From NCBI RefSeq assembly GCF_014640075.1, contig NZ_BMGG01000001.1, forward strand, positions 496,001-560,000: a DNA stretch of 64,000 nt, given 5' to 3'. Below, piece after piece: positions 46,701 through 54,309 of this stretch. Source of the stretch: Chelatococcus reniformis. GTDB lineage: Bacteria; Pseudomonadota; Alphaproteobacteria; Rhizobiales; Beijerinckiaceae. How positions within the stretch are numbered: the first letter of the stretch is position 1; every line of letters starts with the position of its first letter. Under the pieces are notes generated by a model. It was not told the origin of the DNA. It saw nothing but the letters and a program-made list of their open reading frames with translations, and did no database searches. A program made the position numbers and the translations under genes.

Positions 46701-48867
46701 GCACCAGGGCGGTCGGATCGGCGCGGGCCTCGGCCGGCACGACGTCCAATGCATGGCCAGCCAGAAGCTGGATGATCTGCTTGACGGACGTGTCGAACGC
46801 CGTCGGCCCGTTCAGTCCGATGCGAAGCTGCCGCCCGGGAAGCCCCCCATAGACCGCGTCCCCGAGGGCGCCGAACAGGTTCATGACCGATGCGTGCCGG
46901 ACCGCCACGCCCCGCGGCCGGCCGGTCGATCCCGACGTGTAGATCGCGTAGGCCAGATCATCGGCGGTGACGCGGACGGAGGGCCCGGTATCCGGTTCGC
47001 CGCCGGCCGCGGCAGGCTCGCAGACGATGACGCCCTGCGGCCACGGCGCCGCGATTCCCGACACCACGACACGGGCGCCGATGTCCGCCACGATCTCGGC
47101 CTGGCGTTCGAAGGGCCAAGCCGTATCGAGAGGAACGTAAAAGGCGCCGGCCTTCAGGACGCCCAGGATGGCGACGATGAGCTCGAGCGAGCGCTCGCCC
47201 GTGACGGCGACCGGTGCGCCGGGCTCGACGCCGAGCCCGATCAAGCGGTGGGCCAGTCTGTTGCTGGCAACGGACAGCTCGTGAAAGCTCGCCGTCCGAT
47301 CTCCCGAGATCACGGCCAAGGCGTCGGGCCGCTCGGCAGCAACGGCCTCGAAGGCGGCGCCGACCGTCGCGTCGAGCGCGTAGTCCCTGATCGGGCCCCG
47401 GCTCGCGGCGAGCTGCCGATCGTGGTCGGCGCCGCTGAGCAGGGCCAGCTCGCACACGTTCGCCTGGGGCCTCGCCACCGCGTCGGCGAGCAGGGCGAGC
47501 AATGCGCGCGCCATAGCCTCGATGGTGGCGCGGTCGAACAGATCGCTCGCGTACTCGAACGTTCCTGTAAGCGCCTCGCCGTCGTCCTTGAACGAAAGGC
47601 CGAGGTCGAACTTGCAGGTGCCGGGGTCGACATCCAGGTAGTCGATCGACAGCCCCTCGGGGGCGATGCCGACAGGTAGGCGCTGAACATCGAACATCAG
47701 CGCCGTCCACGGCACCGGTCCCATGTCCCTCTGCTGGCGCAGCTCGGCGATCAATCGATCATGCGGATAGAGCCGGTGCGCCTGCACAGCCATCGCCCGT
47801 GCCTGCACATCGGTGAGATACGCCTCGAACGTGGCATCCCGCGGCACGGGCAAGCGCAGCACGAGCGTATTGATGAACAATCCGACGGCGCTTTCGAGTT
47901 CGGGCAAGTCGCGCACGGTCGTGGGAACGGCAAGCACCACCTCCGGCTCACCCCCGAAGCGGGCGAGGAGAAGGCCATAGGCTGCGGCAAGCACCGCGAA
48001 CACCGTCGTCTCGCGGCGTTGGGCGAGATCCCGCAATGCCGCGCTCAGCGCGCCCTCGCAGCGGAACGCGACACGGCCGCCGGCTGAGCTGCGCACGGCC
48101 GCCCGTGGCCGGTCGAACGGCAGGAACGGGGGCGGCGGTGCATCCGCCAGCACCCGGCTCCAGAATGCCAGTTCACCGTCGAGCGCGCCGCCCTCCAGCC
48201 GCTGACGTTCCCATGCGGCGAAGTCGACGTAGTGAACCGGAACCGGAACCGGGACCTGCACGGGCTGCTGCGTGCCCTGCCTCGATCTGTAGTCGGCGAA
48301 TATATCGCGGAACACGGCTGCCGCGGACCAGCCGTCAAGCACGATATGATGGACGACGAGGACGAGGACATGATCGTTCGGCGCAACCCGCAGGGCTGAC
48401 ATGCGCAACAGCGGCGGCTGTGCCAGATCGAACGGTCGGCGGATCTCGGCCGCGACGGCCGCATGGATGACGGCCGGATCGGATCCGTCGAGCGCCCGCC
48501 GCTCGACGGGCACGCGGCAATCGTCCGCGATCGCTTGGCGGGGTCCCTCCGCCGTGTCGACGATCGCTGTGCGCAAGCTCTCATGGCGGCGGACGAGGTC
48601 GGCAAGCGACTGCTCGATCCAGTCGACGTCGAGCCTGCCACGGACGCGCAGGACGACGGCCTCATTGTAGGACGAATCGCCCGGGGCGAGCTGATGCTCG
48701 AAATACAGACGCTCCTGCGCGAACGACAAGGGAAACCGCCGACCGTCGCGGGGCTGGCTCGGAATCTGGGACACCGGGGCGCCCGACGGCGCGAGCTGTT
48801 CGAGCCGCCGCGCCAGCAGGGCGCGCCGTTGCGGAGAAAGTCGTGCGAGGCGATCGTCGAGATTCAT
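40720..48867 (-). CDS. NRPS: C-A(FkbM-MT)-PCP-Cy-A(Ox)-PCP
   Basis: A 2715-residue two-module NRPS. Module 1: C about 40-480 (LSFAQERLYFEHQL, HHIVLDGW). A1 about 500-1270 with YTSGSTGRPRG, NLYGPTEC, YRTGDR and NGKLDR, interrupted after A8 by an FkbM-type methyltransferase at about 935-1210 (VVFDVGANIGLFSLSAH, FEPNP, LKINVEKAELEVL). PCP about 1280-1350 (FRIGGHSLLATLL). Module 2: Cy about 1370-1800 (FPLTPIQEAYWMGR and DALIAD, the DxxxxD of cyclisation domains). A2 about 1830-2565 with LFTSGSTGVPKG, HGQGGATETS and NGKVDR, interrupted by an FMN-dependent oxidase of SagB/Ox type at about 2280-2530 (RRQSIRHFQPEPI, MLYPSAGSLYPVQAY). PCP about 2600-2670 (DLGANSIHLVQ). Module 2 should form a thiazole or oxazole. 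By eye the A1 pocket reads DTKDLGLVDK, near known Glu codes; A2 reads DLFQISQINK, only partly Cys-like. Start is one base after the previous gene. Confidence 0.93.
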   Translation of the reverse strand: MNLDDRLARLSPQRRALLARRLEQLAPSGAPVSQIPSQPRDGRRFPLSFAQERLYFEHQLAPGDSSYNEAVVLRVRGRLDVDWIEQSLADLVRRHESLRTAIVDTAEGPRQAIADDCRVPVERRALDGSDPAVIHAAVAAEIRRPFDLAQPPLLRMSALRVAPNDHVLVLVVHHIVLDGWSAAAVFRDIFADYRSRQGTQQPVQVPVPVPVHYVDFAAWERQRLEGGALDGELAFWSRVLADAPPPPFLPFDRPRAAVRSSAGGRVAFRCEGALSAALRDLAQRRETTVFAVLAAAYGLLLARFGGEPEVVLAVPTTVRDLPELESAVGLFINTLVLRLPVPRDATFEAYLTDVQARAMAVQAHRLYPHDRLIAELRQQRDMGPVPWTALMFDVQRLPVGIAPEGLSIDYLDVDPGTCKFDLGLSFKDDGEALTGTFEYASDLFDRATIEAMARALLALLADAVARPQANVCELALLSGADHDRQLAASRGPIRDYALDATVGAAFEAVAAERPDALAVISGDRTASFHELSVASNRLAHRLIGLGVEPGAPVAVTGERSLELIVAILGVLKAGAFYVPLDTAWPFERQAEIVADIGARVVVSGIAAPWPQGVIVCEPAAAGGEPDTGPSVRVTADDLAYAIYTSGSTGRPRGVAVRHASVMNLFGALGDAVYGGLPGRQLRIGLNGPTAFDTSVKQIIQLLAGHALDVVPAEARADPTALVRYVQRHAIDVLDVTPTHLRMLLDAGLDEAAGPVPLAVLVGGEAIDEALWRRLARSSSTLFFNLYGPTECTVDTTVAAIGDGAPTIGLPLANTQALVLDDIGRPVPIGAIGELYIGGAGVARGYTGDERLTRERFLTLPFDPEPVYRTGDRVRRRHDGALVFHGRSDDQVKLRGYRIEPGEIAAALERCDGVRDAAVVLQGEGAHQRLVAYAVVDAARAPLVAGRPRRELPNGLAVVELNRNETDFLYEEMFERNAYLRHGLALSAGDVVFDVGANIGLFSLSAHVAAPGLKLHAFEPNPEVYALLDANLHLYGADAVAHPIGLGAATGAGEFSFYPGFSILSGLHADGNAEAAVVRSFVRKHERDERAYDGEGLDELIGERLRVRTFAVELDTLSAVMARSGVERIDLLKINVEKAELEVLAGIDDADWPRIRQVALEVHDIDGRLAQVQALLQRHGFTVAVDRDWRLEDEAGTNFYVYAHRGERKSPPPPTASALVPMLTPERLREALRRQLPDYMLPSDVVMLDALPMTTNGKLDRSRLPDPQSESAAASRAPATETERRVAAIWCEVLKRDAIGADDDFFRIGGHSLLATLLVAELRNSLGVHLPLRTLFEAPTVARLASRIDAAEGGSGRPGTEASLPLVEPDPASWHEPFPLTPIQEAYWMGRNAAFELGDAATQIYLELEQPGWDLGRIEAVWNRLVKRHDMLRAVILSEQRQQVLAEVPHYAIEADDLRGLPGPVVKERLEAKRCAMTGQSLSLDRWPLFCVKASLLDGGVVRLHVAVDALIADAASLFLLFDEWKRGYETNETPPPLAIGFRDYVLAERELAGGELHRASRDYWFDRLDTLPPAPDLPVDRGLAAQSRPAFTRRSRRLDAARWSALKARAANAGLTPSLVLIAAYAEILARWSGSARFTLNLTTFNRLPLHADVAGLMGDFTTLTLLEVAPSAATPFTDRARALQARLWDDLEHRYISGIEVLRGLAQRRRSGATALMPVVFTSALDIDPAGQKAQRFGEVIESVSQTPQVWLDHQVMEWNGSLVLNWDAVEGLFPAGFLDDMASAHGDLIERLATSDDSWAEPLGDLLPPAQAARRGAVNDTAEAFPALRLEQRFIEWARRSPAAPAIVTSGRELSYGELHARAAEIAGLLDARGQGPGCLVAIVMRKGWEQIAAVLGVLMAGAAYVPVDADLPQERQHYLLGHCDVAVALTQAEVGRVTTWPDGVTAIAVDGLAGSSGGPQSTAADGEALAYVLFTSGSTGVPKGVMIGHRAICNTICDFGRRYDLRPHDRTLALSALSFDLSLFDMFGPLSAGGAVVVPDADKLRDTSHMAELARRHGVTVWQSVPLLMQMLVEALEEQGVAGGQGWPATLRTVIMSGDWIPVSLPDRIRALAGPIAVHGQGGATETSINAVVYPIGEVDPAWRSIPYGKPFANQTAHVLDGELQAAPDWVPGELYIGGIGLADGYWKDPEKTAAAFVRHPRTGERLYRTGDYGRYLPDGNIEFLGRRDGQVKINGYRIELGEVEAVLRQHADVMDVVVTAPADTAGRRTLAAYLTRRSEEGPDVGAELSTAGVLLDPIERLTFKLGRRGLRETPAGAGAIPLPGAAFADERSATWLRRQSIRHFQPEPILLDRFAAWLGVLQPMPVVGSALPKMLYPSAGSLYPVQAYVAVKAGAVAGLAGGTYYYDPPGHRLVAVGAAADLSAHYPRANRGIVTTAAFTIVLVGKRSAVEPLYGPLWRDFCLLEAGYIGQLLAGAAADAGIGLCPLGFVDEATTLTAFGLDEGHAVLHSMAGGAIAADQLSSWSPEEAPQAGANAEAMRAWMGRKLPDYMVPSAFVFLDHLPRTANGKVDREALPKLGATVAADAGAPPRTELEKTIAAAVEAVLGEGGAGHQGPRGVGIDANFFDLGANSIHLVQMHRQLQSALDRSFPLVDIFQNPSIRRLSAFLDGQGAELDAADIRARVERARSERTKRLARRRSAADVNRSDIAS

Positions 48868-48868
48868 G

Positions 48869-51800
48869 TCAGGCCGCCGCCTCGTTCGGCGCCAGAAGCG
48901 CCTCGACCTCGTCCGGCGGCAGGCTCTCGATCTCGTCGAGCAGGGCCGCGACCCGCTCGTCCTGCGCCAGCGCCTGCTCGAGCGTATCGGCCAGCCGGTC
49001 CACCGAGCCGGTGAACAGCTCCACCATCGTCGGCATGATGTCGAAGCGGCGCCGGATCCGATTGCGGATTTCCACCGCCATGATGGAGTCCATTCCGAGG
49101 GCGGTCAGCGCCCGCTTGTGATCGAGCTTGTCGGCGTCGAAGCGCAGGACCGCGGCGACGATCCCGCCGACGATCTTGTGGAGCTCGAGCTTGCGCTCCG
49201 GCGCATCCATCAGCACCAGGCTGACCAGATCCAGTTCGCCGGCACCGGCCGCGGGGGGCGCCGCCTGCGCCTGCAGGCGCCTCAATCGCGATGCGCGGGG
49301 CTGCCTCGCCCAATCGACGTTCAAGACCATGCTCTGGCCGACATCCAGCGCAAGGAGCCGGCCCAGCACCTTGAACCCCTGTGCCGGCGACAAGGGCACC
49401 ACCCCGTCCAGTCCGGCATGTTCCTCGAGCCCGCGTTGGGCAAACAGGCCGATCGATGCCCATGGCCCCCAGTTGATGGACGTCGCCGGCAGCCCGCTGG
49501 CGCGGCGCCGCGCCGCCAAGGCGTCCTCGAACGCGTTCGCGGCGGCATAGGCGGCCTGGCCGATCTGTCCCATCACCGCCGTCGCCGACGAGTAGAATAC
49601 GAAGAAATCCAGCGGCATGGATGCGGCGGCGCGGTGGAGCGCCCAGCTGCCGGCGACCTTTGGCTGCAGCACCGCATCGGCATCGGCGTCGGTCATGCGC
49701 AGCAGCAACGCATCCTGTACGACGCCCGCCGCATGCACGATGCCGCGGATCGGCGGGAACGCTTCATCGTCGTAGGCGCGAAGCCATGCGGTGAGCTCTG
49801 CCTCGTCCGCGATGTCGATGGCGGCCGCGTGGACGCTGACCCCCCGGGCTTCGAGGGCGCGAATGGCGACGATACGCTGGCCTTGCGCGCTCGACGGGTC
49901 GATGCCGGCCCACAGCCGCCTGTGCGGCAGCGCCGTCCGACCGAACAAGACCAGCCGCCGGGCGCCTCGTTCGGCCATCCAGTGTGCGGTGGCCAGACCC
50001 AGCCCGGTGAAGCCGCCGGTGATGAGATAGCCGGCGTCGGCACGCAGCGAAACAGGCTCCGGCGCGGCAGCCGGCCCCCCCAGGCGATCCAGCCGCGCCA
50101 CGTACCGCCGGCCGCCGTCCAGCCGAATCTCGCGGTCCTCGTCGGGAGCGAGCAACTCGGCCGCGACCGCCTCCCAATCCGGCAGGCTGCCGACGTCGCA
50201 GAGCCCCCCCCAGATCTCGGGATGCTCGATGGCGACGACACGGCCGAAGCCCCACAAGGCCGCATCGGCCAGGTTGCTCTCATCCTTGCCGCCGCCGCCC
50301 ATCGCGTCCCGGGTGACGAACCATAGCCGCGCCGACGCGCCGGCGGCGCTGAGGACGCGCACGGCGGTGAGGGCCTCGTCCACCACGCCATGCCGAACCG
50401 ACGCGGGCAGATCGACCCCGGGCGATGCCCCGACGTGGACGACGCCCGCCAGCGACGCCCCGGCGCTCTGGACGGCGTGGACCAGATCCTCGGACGCGAC
50501 CGCGCGCGCCTCGCAGGCCTGCTGCCGAAGCCGGGCAGCGAGCGCCTGTGCCTCCATGCTGCGCCCCATGATGAGCCAAGGGCCCGTCGGACGCGTGGGC
50601 GTGGGCGCCGTGCGCGGCATGGCCTCCCACACGAGCGCATGAAGGCTGTCCGCAACGGACGGTTCGGTCGCCGCGAGTTCGTCGACGCGCGCCAGTCGCA
50701 GTCGCTCGACCCGGACGCGGGCAGCCCCCCCCGCATCGAACAGCGTGACGTCGGCTTCGATTTCGGCATCGCCAGGTCGCGACGCCTCCGACAGCACGGC
50801 CAGCACGCGGACCGTGCCGGTCAGTCTCCCGGATACAGCCATGCGAGCGACGCCGCGCGGCAGGTAGACCGGCCGCGGCTCATCTGCCCGCTCCGGCGCG
50901 ATCGCCGCAATGGTCTGAAAGGCCGCGTCGAGAACCGCCGGATGCACGCCGGCGGCGCTTGCATCCGGTCCCTCCGGCAGGCGCACCTCGGCCCATGCGC
51001 TGCGCCCAGCCGCAGCCAACGCGCGGACGCCCTGAAATGCCCGGCCGTATTCCAGCCCACCGGCGCGGAAGCGGGCGTAGAAGTCGTCGACCGACATCTC
51101 GGCTTCGCGATGCTGCGGCGCCGCGGCTGGGGCGCCGCTTACACCAGCGGCCGCGCCGGCCTTCAGCGATGCCGTCGCATGGAGAATCCAGTCGCCATCG
51201 CCGCCGGCGGCGCGGCTGAGAACATCGACCCGCGCACCGCCGTCCGCCTCGCGCAGCAGCGCCACCTGGCATTGCCGCGGCTCGCCATCGGCGAGCAGGA
51301 GCATCCTGTCGAAGCGCGCGTCGGCGACCTCGACGACATCCCGGCCCAGCGCTTGCTGCCCGGCCGCCATCATCATCTCGAGATAGGCCGTCGCGGGCAG
51401 CACCGGCACGCCGCGGATGGCATGGTCCTTGAGCCAGGGCAGCGTCCAACCGTCGATCTCGCCTTCCCAGAAGTGCGCGCCGCCGTGCGCCGGAGCGAAA
51501 TGCGCGCCCAGCAACGACGAGCCGGTCCGGCTGCGCGGCGTGAGCCCCCCGCCCGCCACCGCGGCGACCTGATCGACCCAGAAATGCTCACGCTGCCAGG
51601 GATAGGACGGTAGCGACACGCAACGGGCGCCCGCCGGCATCAGCGGGCCGAACGCGAGCGGGTAGCCGTTCGCCCACAGCGCGGCCAGGCTGGCGCGCAA
51701 CGACGAAGGGCCGTCCTCGTCGCGCACGAGCGAGGCCACGGCGACCCCGTCGGCCTCGGTGTGCTGAAGGCTCTGGCGCACGGCGCCGATCAGGACCGGG

Positions 51801-54301
51801 TGCGGGCTGATCTCGAGAAAGTACCCGACGCCGTCCCGCGCCAGTTGCGCGATGGCCTCGGCGACGCGGAATGGCTCGCGCAGATTGCGGCCCCAGTAGG
51901 GCGCGCGCAGTTCCGGCCCGTCTTCGTAGTCCAATGTGACGGTAGACAAGAACCGGCTCGCCGACGCCAGGCTCGGCTCGAGCCCATCCAAGGCCGCCAC
52001 CAGTTGCGGCTGCAGGCTGTCCATGGCGGGGCTGTGGGCCGGAACGTCGATATTGTCGATCAGGCGGCAGAAGACGCCCTCGGCCTCGAGCTCGCCGATC
52101 AGGCTGCGCAGGGTCGGCGTATCGCCGGCGACGAGCGTGGAGGTGAAGCTCGTCATCCCCGCCACGCCGATACTTTGGAGGCGGCCCGACAGCCTGCCGA
52201 CGAGTTCGCCGAGCGGCAGGCCGATCACGGCCGTGGCACCGCTGCCTCGCTTCGTCCGCAACAGGCGGCTGCGCTCCAGGACGATGCGCGTTGCATCGTC
52301 GAGCTGGAGGATGCCCGCCGTATGTGCGGCTGCAATCTCGCCCATGCTCTGGCCGAACACCACGTCGGGAACGACACCCCATGTCTTGATCAGTGCCGCC
52401 AGCGCGGCCTGGACGGCGAAGATCGCAGGTTGCACCACATCGATCTCGTCGAGCCGGGAAGCGTCGGGATCGGCGTGCAATTGTTCGCGCAGCGACCAGC
52501 CGGCGGCCGAGGCAAGCACGGCGTCGCAGCCGTCGATGACATCTCTGAACGCGGGCTCGAGGGCGTAGAGATCGCGGCCCATGCCGAGCCAGTGCGACCC
52601 TTGCCCGGAGAAGGCAAAGGCCAGTTTGCCGTTGCCCGACGCCGTTGCCTCGCCACTCACCACGTGCGGATAGTCCTGCCCGTCCAGGAAGGCTTCGAGC
52701 CGGCCCGCCATCTGCTCGGCCGTATGGCCGACGACGGCCAGGCGCACGTCATGGTGCCGTCGCCGCACCGCCGCCGTCATGCAGATGTCGGCAAGGGCCG
52801 GCGCATCCGGCGCCCGCAAGGCCGCGACATAGGCTGCGGCCAAGGCCCGCAAGGCGGCGTGCGACCCCGCCGACAGCGGCAGGACGAGCGGCGCCTCGGT
52901 TCGCGCAGGCTCGGGCCGCGCCGCCGGCGGTTCCTGCAGCACGACGTGAGCATTGGCGCCGCCGAAGGAGAACGCGCTCACACCGGCGACGATGGTCTCG
53001 CCCGGGAATGGGAAGGGCCCGGCGGTGGTCCGGACCTGCATCGGAAACGGCGCCTCGGCCAACGCCGGATGCGGCTCCTCGAAATGAAGGTTGCCCGGCA
53101 GCACGCGATGCTTCAGCGCGAGCGCCGTCTTGATCACGCCGGCGATGCCCGCCGCCGACTCCGTGTGCCCGATGTTGCTCTTGACGGAACCGACGACGCA
53201 CGTCCGCTCCGGCGCGCGGCCCTCGCCCAGGACCGCCGCCAGGGCCTGCAATTCGATGCGGTCTCCCACCACCGTACCGGTGCCGTGCGCCTCGACATAC
53301 TGGATCTGGCCCGCCGACAGGCCCGCCTTGGCGTACGCGTCGTGAAGCAGGCGCTCCTGCGCCTGCCCGTTCGGCGCGGCGATGCCGTTGCTGCGGCCGT
53401 CGTGATTGACGGCGCTGGCGCGGATGACGGCATAGATCCGGTCACCGTCGGCCTCGGCCTCGGCGAGGCGCTTGAGCACGACGATACCGGCGCCTTCCGA
53501 CCGGGTCATGCCGTCGGAGCCGGCGTCGAACGTCCGGCAGCGGCCGCGGGGCGACAGCGCGCCCATCCGCGAAAAGCAGATGTCCGGCGCGGGTACCAGA
53601 TTGACCGCGACGCCGCCGCAGAGCGCGAGCGACGCTTCGCCGTTGCGCAGGGTCTGTGCGGCCAGATGCAGGGCCATCAGGGAGCCGGAACAGGCCGTAT
53701 CCACCGTGAGGCTCGGGCCGCGCAGATCGAGCAGATAGGACACGCGGTTGGCGATGATGCTGGTGGAGGTGCCGGTCCCGGTGCTCGCGGAGACCCAGCG
53801 GTTGTCGGCGGTGATGAGCTGATTGTAGTCGTTCGTCAGGGTGCCGATGACCACCGATGTCCGCGAGCGGGCCAGGCTATCCGTCGCAATCCCGGCGTCC
53901 TCCAACGCCTCCCAGGCCGTCTCCAGGATCAGGCGCTGGCGGGGATCGACGAAGGGTGCCTCGCGCGGCGAGATGCCGAAAAAGGCTGCGTCGAACGTGT
54001 CCAGGCCCGGAAGATAGCCCCCCTCCCGGCTCACCGTCTTGCCCGGCGCCAGGGGATCGCTGCTGTAGAGGGCGTCGATATCCCAGCGGTCGGAGGGCAC
54101 CGGGCCGAGTGGATCGCGGCCCTCGACGAGAAGTTTCCAGAACGCCGCGAGATTGCTCGCGCCGGGGAAACGACAGCCCATGCCGACGATGGCAATAAGC
54201 TCGTCCTGCCGTTGCTCCAGGCTCGCCACCTTGCCGCGCAGGTCGCGAATGGCCCGCAGCGCTCGCTCCATCGTGTTGGCGTCAGAAGCGACGTCAGACA
54301 T
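48869..54301 (-). CDS. type I PKS module: KS-AT-DH-KR-ACP
   Basis: An 1810-residue protein. The start at 54301 is chosen because it gives MSDVASDANTMERALRAIRD, a helical docking segment just before the KS (LIAIVGMGCRFPG); a longer upstream frame overlaps the previous gene. KS about 35-460: DTACSGSLMALH (Cys about 204), EAHGTGTVVGD and KSNIGHTESAAG. AT about 560-880: FSGQGSHWLGMG and FGQSMGEIAAA (GQS instead of GHS); IDVPAHSPAMD replaces the HAFH/YASH selectivity site, so extender choice is uncertain. DH about 930-1205: KDHAIRGVPVLP and HPAVLDAAFQT, both motifs complete. KR about 1420-1615: YLITGGFTGLGLA and AAYAAANAF. ACP about 1715-1780: ALGMDSIMAVEI. Tail IESLPPDEVEALL is a probable docking tag for the NRPS. 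Expected output of the module is a double bond. Eight bases separate it from the upstream gene. Confidence 0.92.
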   Translation of the reverse strand: MSDVASDANTMERALRAIRDLRGKVASLEQRQDELIAIVGMGCRFPGASNLAAFWKLLVEGRDPLGPVPSDRWDIDALYSSDPLAPGKTVSREGGYLPGLDTFDAAFFGISPREAPFVDPRQRLILETAWEALEDAGIATDSLARSRTSVVIGTLTNDYNQLITADNRWVSASTGTGTSTSIIANRVSYLLDLRGPSLTVDTACSGSLMALHLAAQTLRNGEASLALCGGVAVNLVPAPDICFSRMGALSPRGRCRTFDAGSDGMTRSEGAGIVVLKRLAEAEADGDRIYAVIRASAVNHDGRSNGIAAPNGQAQERLLHDAYAKAGLSAGQIQYVEAHGTGTVVGDRIELQALAAVLGEGRAPERTCVVGSVKSNIGHTESAAGIAGVIKTALALKHRVLPGNLHFEEPHPALAEAPFPMQVRTTAGPFPFPGETIVAGVSAFSFGGANAHVVLQEPPAARPEPARTEAPLVLPLSAGSHAALRALAAAYVAALRAPDAPALADICMTAAVRRRHHDVRLAVVGHTAEQMAGRLEAFLDGQDYPHVVSGEATASGNGKLAFAFSGQGSHWLGMGRDLYALEPAFRDVIDGCDAVLASAAGWSLREQLHADPDASRLDEIDVVQPAIFAVQAALAALIKTWGVVPDVVFGQSMGEIAAAHTAGILQLDDATRIVLERSRLLRTKRGSGATAVIGLPLGELVGRLSGRLQSIGVAGMTSFTSTLVAGDTPTLRSLIGELEAEGVFCRLIDNIDVPAHSPAMDSLQPQLVAALDGLEPSLASASRFLSTVTLDYEDGPELRAPYWGRNLREPFRVAEAIAQLARDGVGYFLEISPHPVLIGAVRQSLQHTEADGVAVASLVRDEDGPSSLRASLAALWANGYPLAFGPLMPAGARCVSLPSYPWQREHFWVDQVAAVAGGGLTPRSRTGSSLLGAHFAPAHGGAHFWEGEIDGWTLPWLKDHAIRGVPVLPATAYLEMMMAAGQQALGRDVVEVADARFDRMLLLADGEPRQCQVALLREADGGARVDVLSRAAGGDGDWILHATASLKAGAAAGVSGAPAAAPQHREAEMSVDDFYARFRAGGLEYGRAFQGVRALAAAGRSAWAEVRLPEGPDASAAGVHPAVLDAAFQTIAAIAPERADEPRPVYLPRGVARMAVSGRLTGTVRVLAVLSEASRPGDAEIEADVTLFDAGGAARVRVERLRLARVDELAATEPSVADSLHALVWEAMPRTAPTPTRPTGPWLIMGRSMEAQALAARLRQQACEARAVASEDLVHAVQSAGASLAGVVHVGASPGVDLPASVRHGVVDEALTAVRVLSAAGASARLWFVTRDAMGGGGKDESNLADAALWGFGRVVAIEHPEIWGGLCDVGSLPDWEAVAAELLAPDEDREIRLDGGRRYVARLDRLGGPAAAPEPVSLRADAGYLITGGFTGLGLATAHWMAERGARRLVLFGRTALPHRRLWAGIDPSSAQGQRIVAIRALEARGVSVHAAAIDIADEAELTAWLRAYDDEAFPPIRGIVHAAGVVQDALLLRMTDADADAVLQPKVAGSWALHRAAASMPLDFFVFYSSATAVMGQIGQAAYAAANAFEDALAARRRASGLPATSINWGPWASIGLFAQRGLEEHAGLDGVVPLSPAQGFKVLGRLLALDVGQSMVLNVDWARQPRASRLRRLQAQAAPPAAGAGELDLVSLVLMDAPERKLELHKIVGGIVAAVLRFDADKLDHKRALTALGMDSIMAVEIRNRIRRRFDIMPTMVELFTGSVDRLADTLEQALAQDERVAALLDEIESLPPDEVEALLAPNEAAA

Positions 54302-54309
54302 GGCTGATC

